Shown piece after piece: positions 49,112 to 60,600 of a stretch of DNA of 64,000 nt. This DNA is from Schistosoma haematobium. Lineage: Eukaryota > Platyhelminthes > Trematoda > Strigeidida > Schistosomatidae. The translations under genes were made by a program, and so were the position numbers. The notes under the pieces are model-generated. The model was not told the DNA's origin, did no database searches, and saw only the letters and a program-made list of their open reading frames with translations. Location: positions 92,915,864 through 92,979,863 of the forward strand of contig NC_067196.1 of assembly GCF_000699445.3 (NCBI RefSeq), written 5' to 3'. Every line of letters begins with the position of its first letter. Position 1 is the first letter of the stretch.

Positions 49112-50700
49112 GATTCCATGTGAGGGCTTGTCTTGTGACGCAGTTGGGTGCTTTCCTCAATGTGTGTCCTATCCATTTCCAACGCTTCTTCCGAATTTCT
49201 TCCTCCACTGGGATCTGGTTTGTTCTCTCCCACAGTACGTTGTTGCTATTATTGTCCGGCCAACGGATCTGAAGTATTTTGCGTAGACAACTGTCAATAA
49301 ACACCTGTATTTTCTGGATGATGGTTTCGTAGTTCTCCAGGTTTCTGCCCCATACAGTAGAACTCTCTTGACATTTGTATTGAAAATCCTGACCTTGGTG
49401 TTGGTTGACAGTTGCTTTGAGTTCTAGATGTTCCTCAGTTGTAAATATGCTGCTCTTGCTTTGCCGATCCGCGCCTTACATCTGCATCAGATCTACCCTG
49501 TTCATCAATGATGCTGCCCAGATATGTAAAGGATTTAACATCTTCTAAATCTTGTCCATTAATTGTGATTGGATTGGTGCATGCTGCGTTGTATCGGAGA
49601 ACCTTGCTTTTCCCTTTGTGTATATTGAGACCTACTACTGCTGAGGCTGCCGCCACACCGTTCGTCTTCTCCTGCATCTGTTGTTGCGTTTGGGATAGAA
49701 GGGCCAGATCATCTGCGAAGTCCAGATCGTCCAACTACATCCTAGATGTCCACTGTATCCCGTGTTTCCCTTCAGATGTTGATGTCTTCATGATCCAGTC
49801 GATCACCAGGAGAAAGAGAAAGGGTGAGAGTTGCGATTTGGTCTGTACACGATCTATCCTTACGGAATCCTGCCTGTTGACCACGAAGTTGGGCGTGTAC
49901 ACAGTCCTTCATCCTGTTTAACAATACCCTGTTGAAGACTTTTCCCGGTATTGAGAGAAGAGTGATGCCCCTGTAGTTATCACAGTTGCTGAGATCGCCT
50001 TTCTTCGGTATTTTGATCAGTAGTCCTTCTTGCCAGTCTCTTGGTACTTGTTCTTCATCCCAAATCTTATTGAAGAGGATGTGGAGTATCCTTGCAGTTG
50101 CCGCTACGTCTGCTTTTAGTGCGTCTGCTGGAAAGTTGTCTGGTCCCGCTGCTTTGCCACTCTTGATTTGTCTGATGGCCATGCTGATTTATTCAATCGT
50201 TGGTGGGCCAACATTGATTGGAAGGTCCGTGGGTGCTGCTTCGATGTTGAGTGGGTTCAGTGTAGCTGGTCGATTCAAGAGTTCTTTGAAGTGTTCTACC
50301 CACCTGTTTCATCGTTCTTCAATATTGTTGATTACCTTGACTTCCTTACTTTTCACTGGTCGTTCTGGTTTGCGGCGATTTCCAGAGAGTTTCTTTGTCG
50401 TGTCATACAGTTGTCTTATGTTTCCTTCTCTTACAGCCTTTTCCGCCGTCGTTGCTAGATCTTCCACATATTTACGTTTGTCGTTTCTGATGCTCCTTTT
50501 CACTTGTTTGTTTACTTCTGTGTATTTAGCTTGTGCCTTGACTTTTTCTACTCTTGTTCGGCTGGTATTGATTGCTACTTTCTTGTTCCTCCTTTCTTGA
50601 ATCTTATCCAGTTTATCAACAGTGATCCATTCCTTGTGATGGTGCTTCTTGTGACCCAAGATCTCATGATATGTTGAAGTGATTGCCTCTTTGATCCCCT
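49112..50700 (-). mobile_element. SR2-like RTE fragment with broken coding
   Basis: Minus-strand order is linker (50659-50309: KKHHHKEWITVDKLDKIQER, VKRSIRNDKRKYVEDLATTA), RT fingers (50182-49772: IRQIKSGKAAGPDNFPADAL, PKKGDLSNCDNYRGITLLSI, QQAGFRKDRSCTDQIATL), a deletion, then palm end (49734-49435: MDDLDFADDLALLSQTQQQM, VVGLNIHKGKSKVLRY, FTYLGSIIDEQGRSDADV), another deletion, and the C terminus (49304-49112: [20 protein letters not shown]). FADD is intact. Motifs A and B are deleted. Confidence 0.88.
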
Positions 50701-50704
50701 TCTA

Positions 50705-51535
50705 GTTGCTCTCCATAGTAGTTCCTTCTCCATTGAGTAGAACATGAAAGGCCTGGAACTTAATGCTGTGTAGAAGCAACACTAAATTTAAAAATGAGAA
50801 CCACTAACAAATATTGGCTATTGTTTAATCCAAAGTGCTTTGTCTAAAAACCACTTTTAAATAATAGTGTATCATATAAAACCAGTGAATATATCTTGTA
50901 CCAAAAATGAGTTTGTGGGTGATTTTAACAATAAAAATACACATATGTCTGGTCTATATAACTATAAAACGATGCACGTTATAAAGTATTGTAACCATAA
51001 CAGATTACTTAGTGCACTAGTGAAACTCGTCTGGATTGTTTTCGCGATTCGACGTTATAGAGAGTGTTCATTGTGTGGGTCTTACTAAGTATTCATAGTG
51101 ATTTTGTCCGATACTTCTATCAAACGTTCTCATTGTCTTCTACTATTAGTGGAAAAATCTCAGTCGAAGATCGTATACTCATATGTTTTAGATGTATATT
51201 ACTTAGCGGATTGTTTAGTAATAAATGGTTTATGTACTCAGTATTAATACAACACTCATACATTAAAAGTAAAAGATCTGAAGAAAAGCGGGTAGTATGT
51301 TGATTGAGACTACGACCATTTCGGTAATAGCCAAAAAACGGTATGAAAATTATTTTATTTTCTTATTGTTTGAATAAACACAAAATTTAATAAACTGAAA
51401 TTCTAGTAGATATGTGGTTTCATTTCAGGCTAAAACAAAATCCGTGGATATCCCTTAGTGCCCATCTAAACCTTTTTATTCACCTATGCAGAATTCTCAT
51501 TCGTACTTCTCAATTCTGCGATTGTTTTGTCAGAT
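50705..51535. other. Unrecognised AT-rich sequence
   Basis: No supported gene or repeat. Upstream exons of series B could lie here or elsewhere between 34.3 and 54.5 kb, but none was recognised. Confidence 0.35.
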
Positions 51536-51539
51536 AAAC

Positions 51540-52420
51540 AGCCTAATAGCACGTGTGATGTTTCTTTATCTAGATAAGTCCGTTTTAGCCCATCAATACT
51601 TACTGAATCGGTGTTTCCTGGGTTTTTTTGTACAAAGAAATATTTGAGTTCTCTTGAAATAACTTTGCATGGGCTTCAAACTGATGAATAAATGGTGCGT
51701 TTACTTTGTTACACCTTATCCACACGTGCGTACAATTGCCTAGGTCCTTAGTTACATTTGTCGCTCGCAATTGTTCACGAGTAGTAATTGGTTTAAGCTT
51801 GGACATTTGATCCCGTAGTTAGTCTACGAAACTTTTTAAATTATGCGTTTTTACTATCAGTACGAGGATTGAGGAACTCATCCGGCAACCTTAGATTCTT
51901 CCGGAAGGCTAGTTCTGCTGCCGAATACTGAGTCAGTTTTGACAGCCGTTCTTATTCCCAACATAACTAATGGCAGGAACTCTGTCTACGGACCGGGGTT
52001 TGAATGTGGTATTAGGGCAGCCTTTAACTGACGGCAGAAACGTCCAATCATCTCATTAGCCTGAGGATGGTATGCAGTGCAACGTATTCAGTTAGAGCCT
52101 AGGAACTCAGACATGTTGTTGAATAGTTTAGATTCAAACTGTGCTCTAATATCAGTCTTTATTGTAACAGGTGTACCAAAAACGGTTACCCTGTTCTGAA
52201 TGACAGCTTAGGCAACCGTTTCAGCTGTGAAACCCATTATAGGTATGGCTTTTCGAAAACTCGTGAATCTGCCCAGGCATGTGTAGATCACCAACATAAA
52301 TGATATGATTCGGATGATTGGGGGCCTACGTGAAATAGATGGGAATGTTGTGACGAACCAGATAACTTCGAAGTCACGCCTCGCAGTAAGCACCTAACAT
52401 GAATTAACCTTTCGTCCTAG
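51540..52420 (-). pseudogene. Gypsy integrase remnant
   Basis: Minus strand: RFTSFRKAIPIMGFTAETVA, VTVFGTPVTIKTDIRAQFES, RCTAYHPQANEMIGRFCRQL (the D...YHPQ-N-E catalytic region of retroviral-type integrases), then a C-terminal part at 51806-51600 (NCTHVWIRCNKVNAPFIHQF). Several stops interrupt it. The catalytic region is recognisable, but the frame is dead. Confidence 0.75.
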
Positions 52421-52825
52421 CAAGGCACTATGGCTGCGTTAAAGACCGTAAAACACAAAAAGAGTTATTAGAGAAATGTATCACTTAAATTAATTACGAG
52501 GAAGAAGTTGCGATCATCACAGTATGGACCAGTTCTTGGGGTGCAATTAATTGCTACGTGTTGGTTTTCGTTGACTTTGATAAGTCAGTGAACAGTTCAA
52601 CGTCCAGTGAGCCGTCTGATTTGGTTAGGGTCCTGCACATGTACATATACAATTAAAACCAGCAGAACTCTATAAAGGACCTATTTAACATAAATGAACG
52701 TGGGCAAAACCTATATCTCCCTGTGAGAAATTGAAATTGTAAAAAGGTAACAAGTGGCTATTGACTCGCCAAAAGTCTCTAACACACATGTGTACATCTA
52801 TTTGATGTCATCCGGCGAATAGAAA

Positions 52826-53330
52826 TTGAGTATCCTTCGTAGACGATTGTTAATAGTATCCGGTCAATGGATATTAAGTACCTTTCGTAGAAATTTATTT
52901 ATAAATATTTGTACAGCTTTGATTATGATTGTGGTAGTTCTCCACGTTTCCGTTCCGTATAGAAGGACTATCTTGATGTTTGCATCGAAAATAATGACAG
53001 TGATGTTGACTGACAGTTGCTTTGAGTTTCATGTGTTGTCAAACTGTAGGAATGCGGTCCCTGCTTTGCCAATTCGTACTCAAATATTTACATTAGGTTC
53101 TCCTTGTTTAACAATGATGCTGACCAGGTACGTGAAAGTCACCACCTCTTCCAGTGCTTCTCCATCAAGTATGATTGGATTCGTTGGTATTCTCCGTGTT
53201 GTGTCTGAGGATCTTACGTTTTCCCCTGTGTATGTTCAGGCCTACTGATGCAGAGGTTGCTGCAGCTACACTGATTGCCTTCACCTGTATTTGGTCATAT
53301 GCATGAAATAAAACGGCCAGGTCCAATCCA
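52826..53330 (-). mobile_element. SR2-like RTE fragment (decayed)
   Basis: The minus strand carries the post-catalytic part (GLNIHRGKRKILRHNTEN-like, ILDGEALEEVVTFTYLVSII-like blocks), as at 2040-2390. 52985-53310 is nearly identical to the reverse complement of 57368-57670. Confidence 0.7.
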
Positions 53331-53611
53331 GTGCACTTAACCTACAGCACTTTCAAGGGTTAAGAGCAAGTTTCCGACTATGTAAACTTACTGAACACTA
53401 TAGAAATCCACTATTAGTTCTTAACATTTTGATTACAGCACTCGTAAATGACAATACCACTTGGACAATTACGTGAATATGACGATTAATTAACCGCTTC
53501 TTAAGTGATTCCTGAGGTCTACTCTTTAATTTGAACACTAGGAAGAAACTTTGCATTAGCTTATTACAAGCCATACCCTGTTTTTATCCGAACTTGAGTC
53601 AATTATTTATT

Positions 53612-54010
53612 TAAACACATAAAGATCGGTACGAGGAGACACCAAAGAGGTATGTTACATAAATAATTCGATTTGTGTGAGAGCTAGGATACCGCTCGGG
53701 TGTTCAAATAGAAGCAGGTAGTTTCCTTAGGGGGCCAACCCGAAGCCTTTGGCCTAACCTTCTAGTCCCAAGGCAGTGCATCAACGTTAGAAGATGCAGT
53801 CCCGTGGTAGCCGGCGACCAAAAATAGGTTAATACACCACTTGCTCCCTTAAAATCCTGAAGTCAATGTGCAGGATTTGTTTGGAATGTTTTCCAACTTC
53901 TACATACCCGCCAACCAAGGTAAATCGCCGGACACTCGCTTTTGGCCCTCCCAATTTCGTAAACAACAGTCCTATCATGAGAGGGGAGTGAGTAGGACTT
54001 CCCTGGCAGT
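53612..54010 (-). repeat. Family A repeat, diverged copy
   Basis: Minus orientation, from TTATTTAAACACATAAAGATCGG to GGACTTCCCTGGCAG. The typical start segment (CTCTCACATGGCC) is missing. Confidence 0.7.
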
Positions 54011-54014
54011 CAAC

Positions 54015-54470
54015 AGAAGCAGTAAAACAAAGAATAGAAAACGGTATATTCCTAAACTGTTATGATTTCACACCGCCATTTGACGGGATTGCCAACAAAT
54101 GACTGTCCATTGAGATGAGGTTTGGATAAACCTATTCAAACTTTGCACTGGATAATACACCCACTTCCGAGAAGGGCTGGTCAGGTCTATAAATGTACCC
54201 ATGGTAAAGCATGGCAATTCTTTGTATCGTTTAAGACCAGACGTGAACTCAGTGATATTTCATTTGACATTTTCGCTAAAAACACATCCATTTTCAAAAT
54301 GTAATATTAGCAGTTAATGTCTTATAGTATGAGAGGGTATCTTCTTCGGTAATTATCTCACTAATAAGTTACTAACTCTGCAGGTGCTGTTGTTATAACC
54401 CTTTTTAGCTCTAGTTAGTACCTGCTAATCAATAACTCAAGCGCAAACCAAAAGGTGAAGAAGCTGATTC
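54015..54470. other. Downstream flank of series A, nothing recognised
   Basis: No gene or repeat family was supported between the family A copy and the series A polyadenylation signal. Confidence 0.4.
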
Positions 54471-54476
54471 GAATAA

Positions 54477-54482
54477 TTTATT
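54477..54482 (-). promoter_or_regulatory. Polyadenylation signal AATAAA of series A
   Basis: AATAAA on the minus strand about 100 bases downstream of the series A stop codon. Spacing and strand fit a 3' UTR, although AATAAA is frequent by chance in AT-rich DNA. Confidence 0.5.
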
Positions 54483-54578
54483 GTACACGATGATGACTAA
54501 AGACAATTAAAATCCTTCATAAAGAAACCTATAATTTTGCAGTTTGAAGAAAGAAATGAGGGGCAAGAGCTTTCTAAT

Positions 54579-54656
54579 TCAATTGGAAGCTTTTGCTTTC
54601 AATGCACTAATTTTTTGAACAACTGGTTGAGTAGCTTGAAGTATATCTTCTGGTAA
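54579..54656 (-). CDS. Series A terminal exon with stop codon
   Basis: The acceptor is CGTTGTAG. It encodes LPEDILQATQPVVQKISALK then AKASN and TGA. The stop is 97 bases from an AATAAA signal, which makes this a credible gene end. Confidence 0.8.
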   Translation of the reverse strand, partial: LPEDILQATQPVVQKISALKAKASN

Positions 54657-57600
54657 CTACAACGAAAAAAGACAGAAATCAATTTTTTTTAGATTAACCA
54701 TAGAAAACAGAGACAGTCAACAGTTGCACAAAGTAAGATCTGATACTCAAGATTAAAACCCGTAATTTCAGCCAGAAACTACTGCTAAGCGATTAAAAAG
54801 GAATAATAACTTCTTAGAGTATGAGTAAAAAACTTACATTTTCGCTCACTTCCAAACGATGATGTAAAACTTGGAGAGTGGGTTGTATACAAACTTGAAG
54901 AAGATCCATATTGAACGGTGGTGATACTACTGTACGAATTAACTGGTATAAGTTGTCATCGTTTGTCGACAAAGCTGAAATTATATAAAAAAACATCAGG
55001 ACTATATCAAGGGTACAAATAATGTACTATTTTAAACGGTATGATTTCAAGTCAGTGAAATCGTCTATTGAATTACGATGTAAGATGTCGACTTAAGTTG
55101 AACTGTTGACACCGAAATTAATGTATTTAGTTAAAAGAATCTATCTTCGGATGACGGATGGAAAATGAGATCGTAATAATCCCTTGAATATTATTACTAT
55201 TAGTCAAGTGCTTTCGGCTATATACCGACTTCTGGGATCATTCCACACAACTGCATAGAATTAGCGGATACTAATTGTAGACATAAATGTGATGTGTGGT
55301 GAATTAAAGTAGGGTGGTCACTGATGATGCGACAGAAGGATATCTATATATGATGATCTCAATCTACTTAATAGGCTGTTGATCGACTATTCACTTTAGT
55401 GATAATAAAATTTCGATGGCTGGTTGTATTATATACACCGTAACGAGCAGCATATATTTTAGTCCTACCGTTCGACCAAGATGTAATGATGAAAGTTGGA
55501 GAAGTAATTTTCTGAAATCAATCACTTGTAGAAACTCATGAATATGTTCAATCTATGTTAATTACGATTTTACTGAATTTGTCAAAAATATGTACAATGT
55601 AACGTAACAACGACAAAAAAGGGATTGAGTTTACCGTGAACTCAGCGACAAACCACAACAAACATATTTAGAAATAGTACCTGCATTGCGGAGACAATGA
55701 TCCACAAAACCAGGAATATGTTGAGAATCAACAGATTTTAGATACTCCACCGAAGACAGAAATTCAGATTTCGTCAATGAATTTCGTGGATTGCCAACCA
55801 GGAAAGTAAACGGAACTGTTTTGTTATTCTAAATCAGAAGTAACATTGAAGACAAATTAATATTCATTGTTAAAATGATCATGACACCACACGAATTCAG
55901 TGTACAAGGTGTCTAGCACATTGTGTTAAGGTAAAAAAAAACTTATTGGTACTGTTGGAATAGGAAACCATTACAATATTCGAAAGTATAATCATTCGGT
56001 TTCTTATTGCTCCCGTAGTTTTTTGTTAGGATGACAGGTCAGTAACATAACTCCTATATACATATATCATAACAATTGATATGTATTCCGCAAACGTTTG
56101 TAGTACTAAGAAATAAATGAGATAATACATGGAGTTGAATTTGACATGCAACGCATAATTCTTAACAAGTCTAGAGGGGTGATAATCTCATTACATCTTC
56201 TTTCTGTTATGTAGTACAATAACTAAGGAGAGGATTGCTAGTATAATATCTAATTAAAGAATGGTGTCGAATAAGAAAATTCTCAGGTGGATAAACTCTA
56301 ACTGAGCTATCATCAAGTGATGGAAAGATTATTTAACACAATAATGTCTTCAAGTAACTAGAACAAAATATATCACATTGATTAACTATCGACGTACTAA
56401 TGGCCATTCATGACAAAATATTTTGTATAGTAACTCACATTCGCAAACTACGTAGACATACAATTTTGAGGTATTAACAAACGTGTTTACTCAAAGAACC
56501 TGCTAGTAGTGTATAAGTGTTTTAGTGAGCAAAATTTAAAACTGATTGGATTTCGCTTAGCTATATCTGGCTATATATAGATTCCAACATCAATGTAACT
56601 TTGTTGCCCATCACTAACTGTCTACAAAACAAAGTGAACCCACTCCCTACTTATCTTTCGTCATAAAAAGTATAACGATGATTACCTCCAACAAAGTAGA
56701 AACTAAGTCACTCAGCCCACGATTAACCAAAACTCCAGCCAACTGTAAATTGACAGAATTGAGACCAAGTTTGGAAAGCTTTTTTGTGATATCAATCACT
56801 GATAAAAAAATTAAAAGGAAATACGATATGAATATTTTTTAAAAGAGCAATAAATATAACTAGTTCTGGCAAATTAAAAAAACATGACTTTTCCAAAGAT
56901 AATGACATATATGAATGTAAAATAAATGATACTGGCATGTACGTTGTTGGTCGGAGTGATAGACTTACCAATGAGCTTCAGCGAAGGACGACAAAGGTCA
57001 ACAACACCATCAATTCCGAAATGTGTAGTAAATACATGCTTTTAAGCTTCAGATTTATTCCCCGATATCAGATAAAGATCCTACAGATACACGGCTAAAC
57101 TAACCTTATATTGAAGAAGTTATGAATAGCTATGGATAGAAAGCCTTATGGCATGTAAAAAATATTAGATTCCCTTCTTAACCATAACCACAGTTTACAA
57201 GCCTATTTATAGTAGATATTTTTTCGCTCATATGTATACAAATATGATCCACATTCACGTTATTTTATTCTTATGATAATTTTCACAAATTTTTTATTTA
57301 CTACTCACTCATCTCTTTCTAAAAGTAATACAAATAATTTGTTCACCTTACTAAATACATATTTAGCATGCATATGACCAAATACAGGTGAAGACAATCA
57401 GTGTAGCTGCAGCAACCTCTGCATCAGTAGGCCTGAACATACACAGGGGAAAACGTAAGATCCTCAGACACAACACGGAGAATACCAACGAATCCAATCA
57501 TACTTGATGGAGAAGCACTGGAAGAGGTGGTGACTTTCACGTACCTGGTCAGCATCATTGTTAAACAAGGAGAACCTAATGTAAATATTTGAGTACGAAT

Positions 57601-60600
57601 TGGCAAAGCAGGGACCGCATTCCTACAGTTTGACAACACATGAAACTCAAAGCAACTGTCAGTCAACATCACTGTGACCATTTGTTCGCGCAGGATACTG
57701 GATGCCATGTGCACTATTGGTTTGGATTCCGGTTAAAGCGCCGGACATTCGCTTTTCGTCTTCTCATTTTCGTAAACAACACCCGCGCCACGAGAAGGCA
57801 ATGAGTAGAACCTCCCTGGCAGAGGCTATATACGCATGGCCATGTGAGAGCATTTCGAGAGGGAGACAGGACTCTCCTCACTCTCGGCCGTACCAGGGCA
57901 TTTGGGGAGAATAGAACATTATAACAATGAGTATAAATTTTATAACTGACCATAAATTATTGTGACTAATTGAATTTACAAGTTAAAAAAATTAATTAAT
58001 ATATAACATACAGTCTGAAATATGTTCAGTTGGCCAACATCTGAAAAGTGTATCTAAGTGTGGACCCCTCATTGTAGAGTATAAATCCTTAGGTGAGAGA
58101 TTTTGTAAATTTTGAATCGACTGTTTCACACTTTCTGAAGATGATTCTTTTTCCGTATCATTTTCTAAGGATGACCTGTACATGATAAATAACAATATTT
58201 ATTAAATCAATAAAAGAAACAAAGACATCTTAAACGAATAAGGACAATCCAGCGTCTATGCCGACTGAACACAAGATAAAAATTCTAATATAAGGATACA
58301 GTTAAATTTTACGCATTTATTGAATTACGCTTATATGATGATGTAATAGTTAGGCATTAATTTTATTGAATCGAAAATGACATCCGTGGCGATGGTTGTA
58401 TGTACGTGGTCATGTGAGAGCATTTCGAGAGGGAGGGCTGACTTTCAACACTCTCGGCCGTACCAGGGTATATTGGGGGATCCGAAAGACGATAGCAACT
58501 GATGGTTAAAGATCTTAAATGACACAGCTGAAAATCATTTGCAATGGCGCAGGTGCATCCATTCTTTGTGTTGTCCAAAATTCTTCTGAATTATTCATGT
58601 CCTTTTTTTCTCTTTTCTAATTTATATCACTGGATTATACTCGTTGAATAACATCTACAAACCCTAATCTTCCCGATTACTGCTTATACTCTTACTACCT
58701 TTACTATTACAGGATTTGAGTCGAGAATTGTTTCTGTGGTGTGGCAAGTCGAAGTGATGTACGCACGCACGTACGAAGTTTTACGTTGTTACTGACTAAT
58801 CGAGAAGTTGACGACTTTAAAAGTATTTATACGAATAATATTTGATAACATATTATTCTGTAATGAAAACAACCACACTATGAAATTAAATAATTTTTTG
58901 TCTTTATAAAATCGTATACTTGTTGAACAAGTAAAGTGGAGGGAATTTTCAATTACATTACAATGTAAGAGGAAATTTCTAACTATTTTCTTTTCTTTCA
59001 ATAAAATACGCTCACTTTATTATATGTGCAAGTGATTTCATTGGTTCACGTTGTTTTCTTTGTTCTTCAGGCAAAAATTGTAACACACGTTCAACCAGAT
59101 CTTTTGATCCAAGATTTACGAGATAGCTCAATAAAATGCATTTCTCTTGAAAGCAACAAAATAATATAGATTAGCAATGATTATTATTATAGAATAATAA
59201 AATAAAAATTTACGAAATATATACATATCTAAAAACAAATGACAAACATACTTTGTAAACTCCATAAAGCTTCAATAGATTTTAATTCCGTTTCCAATTT
59301 TTTAGGATCATCTTTTAGTGCTCTATAATAAGGGATAATGAAATCAAGCACGTTTTAGTAGGGAAATAAAAGGTAATATTGACGAGAAAAACAGTAATCT
59401 TATCATGTGACAACATATACATACTGACTAGATCATAATTCATTTCAGGCACTACGCTGACTACAAATGGTTGACTAACATTACATTCAATTGAAAGCAT
59501 TATATTAGATGTCAACCCAGAAGTAAAAGAAACCAATTAGTTAGAAAAATCAAACAATAACAAATTAATAATCGCATAATATTCTTACTTAACAAGTGAT
59601 TCGGCGGCAATTGGTACTGATTCTTCAGAAGGCAACTTCTGTAAAAACATTAAAGTAATTATGAACAACGTGTAAAATAAACAAAACTGAAACACATACA
59701 CAATAATACACACTATCAGAAAGCGTAAAGAATATAGTCAGTGTTCAATAAACGTAGCGCACAAGTTTGTGCTACAATCAACGTTCCAAGAGTTTTAAAT
59801 ACAGAAAACGCTTTATTTATGGGAAATTGTACCTATGTATTTCATTCTATAAAAATATGTATAATATACACAACATACCATTTGATTAGCTAATGAACCT
59901 TCATTTTTGTTTCTTCTGACTGCTTTATATTAGAAAAAGTGAAAAAGGAAATGTATATTAATATATTCCTACAATATTCATAATGAATCACATGTTTACA
60001 TAATAGCTGTGTCAATGACTATCATTAAAAATTTTCAATATGTCGAATTCTCAAAAGATGAGTAAAACAAACGAAACATGCATATGAGGAAATTACCAAC
60101 CCAATATAAACCATACATATTTGGTGGAAAACGATCATAACTGTAGTTGCGACAATGACACAATGCTCAGGCATTCACATTGTGATGATCTAGTCAAGCG
60201 ATATTGGGTGAAACACTTTCACATTTAGGGTTTACGATACGAAGTACGTAGGTAAAGAATTATACAAGTCCAAGCAGCAATTTGCTCACGAATGCTCTGG
60301 CACAGCCGAGAGTGTTGAGAGTCAACCCTCCATCACGAAATGCTCTCACATGACCATTTGCATACAACCACTGTCACGGAAGTCCTAATTACTGCCTTCT
60401 CGTGATAGGGATGTTGTATACGAAATTGATAGGATGAAAAGCGAATGTCCGGCGCTTTAACTAAATTGGTGGACACGAGGAGTCAACCTAGGAGAGTTGG
60501 AAAACCCTGATTGTAAAACCAATGGTGCACATGGGTTTCAGTATCCTGAGGGAACAAATGGCGTGTGAACCAATTATTGGTCACCGGTTACCATGGAACT

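Noticed and set aside
49508..50600. Long plus-strand frames (137 and 204 codons)
   Set aside because: Antisense of the SR2-like RT and linker.
52826..53248. 140-codon plus-strand frame with a partial twin at 57424-57714 on the minus strand
   Set aside because: Antisense of an SR2-like fragment. The recognisable protein blocks are on the other strand.
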